From Sanguinoderma infundibulare (taxonomy: Eukaryota > Basidiomycota > Agaricomycetes > Polyporales > Polyporaceae): a DNA stretch of 64,000 bases. The position numbers and the translations under genes are program-made. The DNA is taken from assembly GCA_032821775.1 (NCBI GenBank), contig JAVLRN010000013.1, positions 496,001 to 560,000 of the forward strand, read 5' to 3'. This document shows positions 1 through 10,472 of the stretch, one piece after another (the first letter of the stretch is position 1; each line of letters begins with the position of its first letter). The notes beneath the pieces were generated by a model. That model did no database searches. It worked only from the letters and a program-made list of their open reading frames with translations, and was not told the origin of the DNA.

Positions 1-726
1 CAGACTCTCACGCATAGACAACGGAGAAGGAGCAGGAGATCTACTGATCCTTCGCACGGTGATCGATGCCGTGTCATTGGTTCGCGTTGTAGAGGTTCGC
101 CGTTGCGTCCAGGGCTTGCACTATGATAGCTCTCCGCCGTGTCGGCATCTAGGGACTCCCGAGCCAGACTAAGACCTCTGAAAGCGTGATTGACGCCTGA
201 AACGGTGATTGAGGACTGCGCTGTTGAAGCAAGGTCCCTTTGGAATGAGTGCGCAGACGCGTACGGCGAGCCGGCAAGCCAGGTGCTTGTACCCACTTAT
301 GACATCCACCCGTGATGATCTGGGCTACGATCCTAGAATGCATACAGAGTGTTCACGTTCAGTTCACGATTGCGCCGGGATATCTGGGTCGATGCGCCTT
401 TGGAAATACGCACATACAGCGGCGACGCGACCACTGTCATATCAGCTTCTCCTCGGCGCCCACAGCTTGCACTTGGTCCTTGTGGAGTGGTCCTTGATGT
501 ACGCGTTTGTCATTGGACCGCGTTCCATGGTCTTGGTCCCGGAGTCCGAGGCCATCCCAATTTGTAACTCAGCTCTGAGCGCAGCATATAAGTATTTGCC
601 GCCCCGGACGGCGCGACATCTCCAACCACCACTGACCAGTACAGGCATCCCCGCTTCTGCTCCCTCCATCTCCATCCCTGCCCATATCCCCATACTCTCT
701 TCACAGCCCCAAACATCACTTGTGCA
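1..726. other. No gene recognised; candidate TATA upstream of first gene
   Basis: I see no convincing coding segment here; open frames on both strands overlap each other and lack recognisable motifs. A TATA-like stretch (catataagta) lies near 585-594, about 135 bp upstream of the ATG at 727, and could be the core promoter of the first gene. Confidence 0.3.
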
Positions 727-2479
727 ATGGCCGCGACACCAGATCAGCATCAAGGGCAGTTCGCAATCGTGCCCTTGTCTGGGCACCACATCCAACCGCA
801 CTCGCTGCCAGCGAGAATACGAGAAAGTGTTCCTGAAGGAGCGGTAAGCCCATGACACTTCGAGGGAGGTATCCAATCACTTACTCTTGATGAAGGCCAG
901 GACGCATTACATGCAGTGGGGTACGCAAGGCATGTGGGGCAAAGCGAAGGAAAGGACGGAGCAACATGACACCGCCAATGGACAACGCGTGGCACAGAGA
1001 GCGGCCAAAGCACAACGCTCATCTTTGTCCGAAGAGGGGTCCGAGACAACTGTAAGTCAAGACCTGGCATCGGATTTGCGCCACAATGTGTTACTCACTG
1101 CTGCGTCGACATAGACCAAAAAACGCAAGCAGCCGTCGTCCACGATCCCCGACATTCCGGTAAGCGTAAGCCACCTGCCATCCGACTTGCGCTGTGGTGA
1201 GTTACTCACTACTGCTTCGACGTAGAGCAAGAGACGTACCAACACGCGTCTGGTTGCACCCGCACCTTCCGCTCCCCTTGTCTGCTCCCATCCAGCTTGT
1301 AACAGTCGGAAGGTCAGCCGCTTTTGCCGCTCCCGTGCGTGCAAGAAGCACTGTCGAGAGGCCGGCGGATGTCCCGTGCGTGGCCATGATGCGCTCATCC
1401 CCGGCCCCCTCCCTTTGCCGCCCATCGCCGCCAACATCCCCAAATCCGACGATGCCACCGACGAACGCCTCCAGGGGGGCGTTTTCGGCTCGGGGGTCCG
1501 CCCGCGCAAGTCAACCTCGGTGGGGACACCCGCCGAGACGTTCCTGGACCACCAGTCGAGCTCGATGCATCTCTCTATGCTAGGGCAGCCTGCATACCGA
1601 GGGACGACGCCGCCAATGCGAAGTCGTCTGCTGCGCGAGAAGGAGACACCGTACTCGCCGCCCAACCGGAACGTCACCAGCCGTGCGTCGAGGTCGGGAC
1701 ATGCGCCAGTGGCCCCCACCACTCTGCCGTGTCCTCGCCCGATGCGGCCTGCGCTGAGTCTGCTCGCTGCGACCGGCGATGGGCATATACTGCTCAAGGC
1801 CTTCGACATCGAGCACGACGGCCAGACGAGGGGTTCGCCCCAGCGTGCGTACGGGGGCTCTGACGGCGGCGCTTCAACTTCTGCGCACCTCCCATCCACG
1901 TCGCTGGCCGCCTTCCAGCAGCATCCGGCTCCTTCGCTCCTTCCATTCACACTGCGACCTGGCGAGCTCCCGTACCCTCTAGTCGACCACTACGTCGCGT
2001 CTGCCTTCCTGCTACCTGCCTTCACTGCCACCCATACGGTCGACGCGGCACAGGACCTCGAACATGACAGGATCGCGAGTCCATCGACAACCGTATCGGA
2101 GGCCCGTTTGGAGACGCCGCTCCCCATCGCGCCCAATTCGATTGGCGGTCTGTTCCCGGGGGCCCAATCCGACTTCCAAGATGGACCTGTTGTTGACGCC
2201 AACGTTAACACGTGCACACCTGCCGGTTCTGAGCCAAACTCTGCTCGCATGTTCGAAGGCTTCGTCGGCGACTGCGAGCCTTTGTCGCTTCCCTGGGACG
2301 CGCAGGCACCTACGGAGCCTGTTGGCACGGGCTCCGTCATGGAACAGTGGGACGGGACGTATCTCAATGCGTCGCCGTCCACCTGCCCACAGTTTCCGGC
2401 TGCTGACCTCTTCAACGAGGGAAGCCGCTTGAACGACATATATTACCCATACTCAGTGGCAGGGGGTCGTTGCTTGTGA
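727..2479 (+). CDS. Cys-rich-motif protein, 523 aa, four exons
   Basis: Exons 727-843, 896-1051, 1115-1159 and 1226-2479 join in frame, all at phase 0, to encode 523 residues. Introns start GTAAG and end AG (52, 63 and 66 nt). Residues about 125-160 hold a compact cysteine motif, C-x4-C-x8-C-x4-C-x3-C-x5-C (segments CSHPAC, CRSRAC, KKHC), which I associate with uncharacterised Agaricomycete proteins and which probably binds zinc. A short basic segment (TKKRKQ) precedes it and could be a nuclear signal. The remaining ~350 residues are Pro/Ser/Ala-rich with no recognised domain. The start was chosen as the first ATG whose frame splices cleanly into the downstream exons. Introns 2 and 3 resemble each other strongly and each is followed by a similar K/R-rich exon start, suggesting an internal tandem duplication. 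Function unknown; a regulatory role is only a guess. Confidence 0.7.
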
Positions 2480-3226
2480 CGCCCTCTCCAAACCGCGTCT
2501 CCAGCTTCCTCCGGAACGGGGCTGTCTGGGACTGTGGCATAGATAGAATAGGCTGCAATTTCGACGCATATCGCTTATAGGCCTTGGAGTTGTTTTGTCT
2601 CGAATCGATGTCAGGACCACTCACCCCCCTTTCTGCATACTAGTTTTCGTCCAATGTTCAGAAATGTTGTTTCATTTCGCGTGATCCAGCTGGTCGTTCT
2701 CCCTGCGATGTGACTGCTTGACAGATTGATTTGCACTGGCCGGAATCCTGCACGAATCGCTCTGACGATTGACTTGCTATGGGCAAAATGAGTCTTTTGA
2801 AAGACACATATTACCCATAGCATACCTATCGAAGGCGACTGTCCAGGCTCTCCGACGTGGATGTGGTCCTCTGGGGAAGTAACGAGAAGGTCGAAGTTTG
2901 CAGCAGCAGCAGCAGTACTCAGTCGATGAGGGATAGGAGTCAGGAGTTGCAACTCGATCGATCGGATGATGTGGCCATACTACGGGCGTCTAGGTTACTC
3001 ATTGCGGTCAACGATGCCTCCGACCACGCCTGTACTAGAGGCTTGTAGGCAGTCTTCTCCAATCAATGCACAGAGTCCCTAAACAGTGTAGTTCCATTTA
3101 TTTACCACCTCGATACGGTACGATCCAGGGTCGGCACATATAAATCGTGGCTGCAAGGGTACAGAGGCAGGTCCCATAAAAATCTGGCAAACCTATACTC
3201 GACACCGCCGGCTGAAGATGATGGGG
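2480..3226. other. Intergenic region, no gene seen
   Basis: Between two convergent genes. A short motif (cayatattacccata) occurs at about 2438 and again near 2804. Small open frames are present on both strands but none has coding character or splice support. It probably holds the 3' untranslated parts of both neighbours. Confidence 0.4.
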
Positions 3227-4642
3227 CTATGTATACTGTGGCTGCTTAGAGTCAGCGTCCATCCGCACGTACGACCCATACAGCTTCTCGTTCTCCACCA
3301 AAACCTCCAAGCCCGCGCGTAGGTCGTTGTACCAAGGCCGCTTCACTGGCTTTTGAGCCGATTCGTCAAGCGCGAACGCAATCGGGTGCGCCTTCCTGTG
3401 GCGGAATCGCATCAACAGCCCACCCACGCGCGGTCTCAGCTCCTCCGGCCAAGGACGTCCGTCGGGAGACGGTCTCGCCCGAACGGGATCAGAATCCACG
3501 AATCCGAGGACGCGCAATACGACCGTGCGCCCCCCTTTCCACTCTGGGAACGTCATCAGCTCAAAGCAGCACTTCACCGTACCTGCATCGACATGGGTAA
3601 ATATGCATAACCGCGGCACAACCGGGTAGAAGACCAACTACGACGCACCCTCATACGCAGCAGCGAAGACCATCGACCCCTCCGCGTCGCCCGATCTCTC
3701 CCAGAATCCCGTCGGAGACTTCATCCGTAGGCTGTGCAGGTACGTGTCCTTGCCGATGAACGCGAACGTCACCTGTGCGGGCCGCGACAGCGGCACGTCG
3801 AACGGCTGCCCCAGCGCATACACGACGGTGGAGCGCCGCGTACCGGTCTTGGACCGATTGTGAAGTTGATGGAAGAGCTGGATGTTCCCCTGCCCGCAGT
3901 TCTGGGCGAGATCCATGGTCTCTTGGGACACAGAGCCATCGCGGAGGAGGAGGCTCCGGAACGGCGCGTAGACCGACGCGCGGGCGACGACGAGGAGGGG
4001 AATGGTGTATGGCACCCCGCCTTCGGTGAGGAGGTCGGCGCCGCCGGCGAAGCTGAGCGGGTCGTCGGACGCTGTGCAGCGAAAGCGGACCTCTCCCGCG
4101 AGAGGAGGTGCGTTTGGAGGCTGGTGGTAGTAGAGGAACCCCTTGGCGTTCGCCGGAAAGACATCGTGCTCCCAGCCCTTCGGATAGAGGTGGGCGTATT
4201 TCCCGTCTGCGCGGTGGGAGTTCTTCGCGGAGTCTGGGGTGTAGATGATGTTTTCGGCCTTGCCCCTCAGCGAGATGTCAGCGTAGTCTTCGTTGTCGAG
4301 CTTGGTTGGATCGAGGGTGCGGATCTGCAGCGCGTTTCGCCGCCTCCAGCGAGCTTGTCGGAGGGCGGCCAAGGCGTCGTCATCTGGGAATACGGGGTGT
4401 CCTGACACGGGAATGCCAAGAGTTTGCGCTGCATGGGAACTTGAGAGTGCATCTGTATCGGTGTGGATCGATGCTGTCGCTTGTATTCTGTGCCGTGAGG
4501 TTGTCCGAGGACAGGACCGAGACGTGACGAGGGATGCTGCTCGGGACCATGGTGATCTGTAGCAGGCTTTGGTTCCCAACGCTGATACGATGTATCGGCC
4601 GGTGGCTAGCATCGAAGGATTAACTGAAGAGGAAGTAATCAT
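3227..4642 (-). CDS. Conserved fungal unknown with mitochondrial-type N-terminus, 449 aa
   Basis: Two exons, 3649-4642 and 3227-3582, flank a 66-nt intron (GTGCGT...TGCAG). The phases fit (994 + 356 = 450 codons including stop). The first ~55 residues are rich in Arg, Ser, Thr and Ala with almost no acidic residues, as expected of a mitochondrial presequence; Met1 and Met11 are both possible starts. The body is acidic to neutral, with no transmembrane segment and no catalytic motif that I recognise. Around residues 155-250 it contains a segment with the patterns PKGWEHDVFPANAKG and GEVRFRCT that looks conserved in character. Splicing replaces the first-exon stop with a C-terminal ~118 residues rich in Trp, Arg and Lys. 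I do not recognise the family. A matrix location is inferred only from the N-terminus. Confidence 0.7.
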
Positions 4643-5147
4643 ATAAGCGAACGTTTGACTATGGATTCAGCTGCGGGGTTGAAACGAACCAAAGCCGATG
4701 GAGTTGTCAGGACAAGAAGACCGGTACCCGGGCCGTGACGCTGTTCCTTTGCGCGCTCTGCTACGTCGGCATCTCCCGGCGGTCGGATGTGGCTCCTTGA
4801 TTCTCCAACGTCAGTCCATCTTCGCCAACGACTCTAAGTACTTACTGAAGACTCACTCAGGAAGGTATGTCCATGGGGATGCAACGTTCGTGCGCTCCCG
4901 ATGCTCTCCAAGCAGATGGTGCAGGACGGCGCGTTCATAGAGGCGGGATGTCGAGGCGGCCGGCTGGCTTCGAGTTTCGGACACACGACTCCATTGTCCA
5001 ATATGGAACCTGACGCATTCTAGGGATGACACGACACTACATTGGTATTGGAATCCAAAGTGGTATAGGTTGTGTGGTGAGTGATTCTTATGATGCATCA
5101 TGCCAGCAACTGAGAACCATGCAGCCCCTCTGTCCAAGTACTAACGT
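4643..5147. other. Intergenic region, no gene seen
   Basis: Upstream of the minus-strand gene at 3227-4642. It should contain that gene's promoter. No clear TATA, repeat or RNA gene could be pointed to. Confidence 0.3.
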
Positions 5148-6055
5148 CTACAACGCGCAAGTACGCTCAACGCTCAATGAAACTGCCCTCAGGTGCGTCT
5201 TGCACTGCACCCATTCTTCTGTGTCCTCGTTCCCGCCCATCCGGGCGAGTCGAACTCCGTCTACATCGTAGTGCGGTAACCCGACGTCGGCAGCGCCGGG
5301 GGGGGCGCGGGCCACGTTAAGGCCTACAGAGTAGTCGTGGAAGACGTGACTCCCCCGTCTCTCTCTCGATCCCCCGACCAGTTCCTGTATAATCGGCCGC
5401 GCCGCCATCCCTGCATGATCATCCGCAGATGTAGCAGGTGCGAGGTTGGGCCCGGTCACCTGCGCGTACTGCAAGCGAGACGGGTCAGCTACCAAGCGCC
5501 CACTCCGATCAGCAAACTCGCGTGGCACGGTTGATGGGGCCTCCAGACACCGCTCTGGAATAGAACACACCTTCACCCGCCGTTCCCCTCAAGCTCTGGA
5601 TCTAACTCGCGCCGTGTTGCCCAATACTTCATCGTCGGGTCCACGACGAACGTGCCCGTGCAGTTCATTTCCGCCGGGGGCTCGGACCCGAACGACTTCT
5701 TCCAGACCTTGTCAGCTTCCTCCTTAAGGAGGACATCCCGTCCCCGGTGCTCACGACGAGCTTTGGTGTGGATGAGCACTGTTTCGCCGGAGGTCGTAGA
5801 GTGAGCACGCTGTATCTCCCCTTCTCATCTCATTCTCGACTCATTGACGCGCTGTGCTGCGACAGGGCTCTGTGCTTCTCCTTTGCCGGCATGTGCCACA
5901 GTCTCGGTCGCTTGGTTCTGCGGAGAGGACGCGGTCAGCGGTATTGACGGATGTGTGTCTAGATCACTGGGTTGTGCACTCCGGATTATGTCAAACTGCT
6001 CGGCGTGGCTATGGGGAGCAACCAGTCCTCGACTCTTTAGGATGAGAGAATCCAT
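5148..6055 (-). pseudogene. Decayed gene of unknown family
   Basis: On the minus strand a coherent reading runs from Met at 6055 through about 290 codons but is broken twice. There is an in-frame TGA at 5825-5827, although the reading continues sensibly after it (S-G-E-T-V-L-I-H-T-K). Near 5573-5576 the frame ends in another TGA and coding character continues in a shifted frame down to 5148. A 54-nt in-frame intron ending GATACAG could remove the first stop, so the first break is not certain. The protein is rich in charged residues and Pro with no recognised domain. It is either a broken gene or one whose splicing I have misread. Confidence 0.4.
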
Positions 6056-6243
6056 CTCCCCGGCGGTGCTCCGTACGAGTACAAGTATCAGATGCGGGAT
6101 GGGTAATAAGGAGCAATAATCACTATGGGCTTACATTCGTCACATATATAATGCATACCCACTCCTCAGGATCTGGAATTGACGGCTCGCCCGCAGGAAG
6201 CACGATCGTTAGAAGGTTGATAACTTGCCTCAAATTAACGTCA

Positions 6244-6330
6244 GCCGATGGGACGCAGTTCGATTTTCGACTTTTACACTTTTGTATTTTAGGCGCCAGC
6301 CTCCGGACATTCCGCCACGGGCACCGCCAC
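6244..6330 (+). repeat. Dispersed repeat, copy A (inverted relative to copy B at ~22 kb)
   Basis: About 80 bp centred on a run of CGATTTTYGACTTTT followed by TTGTATTTTARGCGCCAGC and a GC-rich tail. The same sequence, with about 20% change and a small indel, occurs in reverse orientation at 21975-22073. It lies roughly 120-200 bp upstream of the TATA box of the integrase-core gene. Probably the end of a mobile element whose full extent is not visible here. Confidence 0.55.
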
Positions 6331-6450
6331 ACCCGATGGAGGGCTCCGTTTGCACAAAGCGTGTGGCGAGCGTAGTCCCGCGCGCACAAAGGTAACAGCC
6401 GGTGGCCCCTGCTTCACAAAAGCATGGGCCATATAATCCACCACAGCAAG

Positions 6451-6458
6451 ATATAAAA
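6451..6458 (+). promoter_or_regulatory. TATA box of the integrase-core gene
   Basis: ATATAAAA lies 75 bp upstream of the ATG at 6533 and is followed by a pyrimidine-rich stretch (tctctcttcccttctctcctgc), a usual arrangement for a fungal transcription start. Confidence 0.55.
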
Positions 6459-6532
6459 GCGGGTCTTCTTTGCGTCCCGCACCCATCCTCTCTCTTCCCT
6501 TCTCTCCTGCTACCCCGACACAGCAATCTGCG

Positions 6533-8172
6533 ATGCCAAACCCAAGTGGCATTAATGGTCGTGACAATGGCAATGGTATGTGATCTCCGAGTCTGCCTGC
6601 CTCATGTCTCATACTGTATTCATTGCTGTCAGAACCATCCGATGCTGAGCTTTCTGAAGAGTTAATGCAATATGCCATGGAGCGGCTTACGCTTGACCGT
6701 CGTGTGCAGCGGTTGAAGGTGAAGTTTGGATATGTTATCGGGTGAGTCCTTGTTCTCGCTCATGTTCATGACATGTGGCTCATTTATTAATAATCCCATG
6801 CAAGCACCACAAAGCTGAAGCAGCTCAACAAGAAGTTCAACATTCCGAGTGTTCGAAAACCACCCCCTCTCCCTATTGCCACTGCTGTGGTTTGCGATGT
6901 GATTGTGAGTGACGTCCACAAGCGGAATGGTCCTGATACAGTCATGCAGATGATTGCATCGGAGGGGAAATACTTTATTCCCCGGTACGTCTCTCAAACG
7001 CAATATTATGCTTGAATTCATCCTTACTTATGGCTTGTAGGTCTATGACTCGCGCGATCATGCGTGACAATGATCCACTGGGTGCCGAGTTGCGCTACCA
7101 CGCCACTCGGGCCCCAATCAAGCGTGTTGTGCTCACATCCAAAGGCCTCAACCACGAGGGCAGTGCTGACGGCCATGAGAAATTCTCTAGCATGGCGCTC
7201 CAGATGGGACCTGTCGGGTTTGGCATCTATGCATTCCACGAGAAGCTGTCTGGGCGCGTCCTCCATGGGGCTGTGGTTCCGAATGTTCGCAAGGCCAGCA
7301 CTATTGGCCACGTCTATCTGGACATGGTGTCCCTTTATGGTCGTAAGTGTTCTATTCATTATGTTGACAAATAGTGTCCTTAAACCTATGTTGCAACTTC
7401 GATAGGTATCTTCCGCCAACTTACAGTTGATCATGGCTCGGAAACTGGAGATATGTATGCCGCTCATACTGCTCTACGGTACATCTGAGTCTATATATGC
7501 AAATATTACATGCTAACTAGCACTCTGGATTAGGCGTTTGTATGCACCAGAATTGGATGAGACTGAGTGGAAGCTTTTCATCGCAATCACGAGCACGCAT
7601 AATGTGTGCATCGAGAACATCTGGATGCGTTGGCTCAAGACGTCCGGATGCAACATCCAGGTGACAATTTTGGAAGGCAAGACCAATGGTTTATTCAATC
7701 CCCTGGATGAGGTGGACATGTACGTCAGCAACTGCAAACTTGGGCATGTCTCAGCTACTGTGTACTGATTACATGGTCATCCAGCAACCTATTCCAATGG
7801 CTTTGGCCGCAGATTGTCCAGCGCGAATTCGACAAATTCAGGCAGTACTGGAACTGCCATCGCGTCCGTGGGCAATGGAAGAAGGAGCTTCCTTCAGGTG
7901 CAACTCCAATGGACATATATGAGAACCCAGAGGCGTATGGGTATAGTGACCTCAGTATTCCGGTTGATATCCAGGTTGTCGAGGGTCTCCGTGACCAACT
8001 TGAGGTGTCTCGTGAGGAGGCATTCCGGTTCGTGGATGACGAATTCAAGGCTGCGGCGGAGGAGGTATATGCTGAGCTTGGGAAGCCAACCCTTGCAGTT
8101 GGTCAAGGTTGGGATGTCTTCGGTTCTATGCGTGTTCGCCTGCACGCTATGTACGATGCTGATGCCATGTAG
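6533..8172 (+). CDS. Integrase-core (DDE-like) protein, intact, 426 aa, seven exons
   Basis: Exons 6533-6575, 6633-6741, 6805-6984, 7041-7342, 7406-7478, 7534-7719 and 7785-8172 join with consistent phases to 427 codons. All six introns are GT-AG and 55-65 nt long. The central part (residues ~130-300) resembles the fungal integrase-core family. It has an acidic residue after a histidine-rich strand (SADGHEKFS), a second acidic turn (TVDHGSETGDM) and the signature THNVCIENIWMRW, matching the S-x-H-N-x-x-I-E-x-x-W pattern where the glutamate would be catalytic. The N-terminus is a helical K/R-rich region that could bind DNA. No flanking inverted repeats are evident and the gene keeps many introns, so it behaves like a resident, possibly domesticated, gene rather than an active transposon. 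Host function unknown. Confidence 0.75.
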
Positions 8173-8243
8173 TCCCGGGACATAGTATTGAATTGGTTTG
8201 TTCTACATACAAATGAGAAGTAGCTCGTACACGTCCGAACCGT

Positions 8244-9290
8244 CTAGTAGCGATCCTTGTCCCTTCTGCTGCTTGATGAGTCTTCGCGCTCCTTTGAGCG
8301 AGAATGGTCTCTGCGCCGATCGCGGTCCCGACAAGAGGACGAATCATACTGGTCATCTCGTTGACGGTGGTAATCATCATCCCGTCTGCGGTCCCATTGC
8401 TCATACCGCTCGCGGTCCCGATCACTATCGCGGTACCGGTCGTCTCGACGGCTATTGCGGTCCTTGCGCCGGCCAGGCGAAGGCGATCGCGTGGAGCTGT
8501 TTCGGGCTGGAGACGGGGAGCGACATCTTGAGGAACTCTCCGCTGCACTCGTGTGCCCTGCTCCACCGTGAGCGCGTCCAGCCGCACGACGTCCTCCCCA
8601 TCCCGCACAACTTGCCACCACTCCAACGTCCTCACTCTCTCGTCGTACCATCTATCCTGATACTCGTAGTCATCCCAGAGCTCCTCGCGATGATCGTCCG
8701 CGCCCTCGCCCGTCCGGAGCCTCCGGCCCCGTCCCGTCCCATCGTAATCCTCATCAGGCTCTTCGTCCCCGATGATCACGACCCGCAAGGTAGGGATCGC
8801 GGCGGCAAGCCTGCGGGGAAGGACCTTCGCACTCTCCACTCGAGCGTGGTAGCGCCTGCGGGCAACTGCCTCGGGTTCATGATCGTCTATCGGACGTTCG
8901 AAAGCCAGTGACTCGGAACTGCCTGCGCTTTCTCCAGCTGCCAAGGTTGGCATCCTCCCAAGCTGTACTCGCAAACCGACTAGAGGGAGCGACCCGAGGA
9001 CCGCAGGGATATTATCCTGTAAATCGGCATCAGTAATCAGTCGAGTTGGCACTCGGCCGTGCGGAGGCAAGGAACGGGCTTGGGACGCACAAACCACCGA
9101 AGCACAGCGGCCTCCCAGTCAACCTCCTCCCCGAGCTCCATAAAATCAACCACCTTTAGCTCCAGGCACCTCAGCCGCGGTGCCTCTCCGCAAAGTCGCA
9201 TCAGCAACCGTTAGGCAGAGAAGGATCAGTTCGTTGAGCTGCGATGCAGAGACCGGCGCGAGCCCCAGTCTGAACGCTCGGTAGAGTTCC
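8244..9290 (-). pseudogene. F-box/LRR-like protein relic with RS-rich tail
   Basis: The minus strand carries leucine-rich segments (QLNELILLCLT, RLRCLELKVVDFMELG) and a W-rich C-terminal block (WYDERVRTLEWWQVVRDG) typical of large Agaricomycete F-box families. A 74-nt intron at 9017-9090 (GTGCGT...TTTACAG) joins two parts at phase 0. Two breaks remain: near 9200-9215 the reading changes frame, with a TAA in the new frame, and near 8560 the frame shifts again into an Arg/Ser/Asp-rich tail (RDDRYRDSDRDRERYEQW) that ends at 8244. No F-box helix is visible at the N-terminal side, which is probably lost. Substrate-adaptor function in SCF ubiquitin ligases is the family role; this copy looks dead. 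Confidence 0.45.
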
Positions 9291-9389
9291 TCGCATTCTC
9301 CTATTCGTCGTCCAGTTGCGGGCTCATTCGGTTCGCGATGCTTGCCGCCTCCATCGCATGGTGGTAGTCGGCGGCTCCGTCTGAACGCA

Positions 9390-10467
9390 CTATGTAGAGT
9401 TCAATCCATCAGCCGGACCATCAACATTCTCGACTAGCGAACACGTACGATGCCTCTGCGGGAGCACGCGGCGTCAGTGACTGCGTGAGAGTACGTCAGT
9501 TAGCCAATGGGACTTGCGTTGAACGCGTCTAGCCGACTGAACGTCTCCCCACATCCCTGGCAGACGTTTGATTGTGACCGCGACATATGTAGCGCTTGGT
9601 GTCGCCTGCGAAAACTGAAGTGCGCGCAGTGACGGAAGTAATTAGCAAATTGAAAGCGATGCCAGGGTCTCGCATGGACTTACTCGCAATCATGCTGGTG
9701 CGCAAATCCCTTGTTGCAGCCTGGCCACTCGCACAGGAATGGGCGTCCAGCTGCATGGGAGCGGAGATGGCCTGGGGGACGGAGGAGGGGGACAGGTCGG
9801 AGCAGAGATGAGGTGCGAGAACGGAGACAGGTTGAATCACCGATACGGACACGGGCGTCGAGACTGACGCGAGAAACAGGGGGACATACCTCTCAGGTTC
9901 AAGCGTGGAGTAAACGTGCACCTGCAGCCGGGGACCGGGCAAACGAAGTTGGCCTCGTTCCCCCGCCGGCTCGCGCTGGCCGCCTGGGTTGTGCTGTCAG
10001 GTTGTGACTTGCTGCTTCTCGACCTGCATGGTTGGCGGCAGGCGCGGAACATTCATGCCTTGGGGGAACGAGTATGCGGCTGCGATCACCGAGGATGAGC
10101 AGCCGCGTGCGGGGGTCACGATCTGGGATTGGTTGGCTTGGATTGGAGGGAGTTGTTGAGACTGGGCATAGAGCATGGCGGCTTGTGGCGCGCGTTGGAC
10201 ATCATCATTTGTTCGCCGACCACAGGTCGGGGGAGGAGGAAAGTGAGTGGGGGCCTTGGAAGGCCCGGCAAGCTGAGATGGTGGCGGCAAATGCTGCTGC
10301 TGCTGCTGCTGCGAGGAACCAATTGGGGGTAGGCCCCAGTTGACGGCATGAGTGCGATACTGGGGGCTTGGAGGAGATTGGTAATGGGCACGGCTGGTGG
10401 AGGCGAGGCCGGGAGCGGTGGGAGGAGGATGGGTGTAGTAGGTATGCGGGGAATGATTCCGATTCAT
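9390..10467 (-). pseudogene. C2H2 zinc-finger transcription factor, frame broken by one extra base
   Basis: Exons 9890-10467, 9684-9771, 9518-9605 and 9390-9455 give 272 codons plus stop only if one base near 9999 is ignored; with it removed, all exon phases agree. The N-terminus (MNRNHSPHTYY) is Pro/Gln-rich with a poly-Gln run. Three fingers follow: C-x4-C-x12-H-x3-H starting FVCPVPGC, a second starting FLCEWPGC, and a third CQGCGETFSRLDAFNRH that ends as a partial finger. The pattern matches fungal C2H2 regulators with tandem DNA-binding fingers. The third intron (9456-9517) uses a GC donor (GCAAGT) and a CCCGCAG acceptor. Either a single-base mutation or a sequence error separates the activation region from the fingers. 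The start ATG lies only 5 bp past the stop of the upstream same-strand frame. Confidence 0.6.
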
Positions 10468-10472
10468 GGGGC

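Noticed and set aside
209..847. 212-codon plus-strand frame
   Set aside because: Runs through the promoter region and a different frame from the supported start at 727; no motif.
3734..4405. 223-codon plus-strand frame
   Set aside because: Antisense to the well-supported spliced minus-strand gene at 3227-4642.
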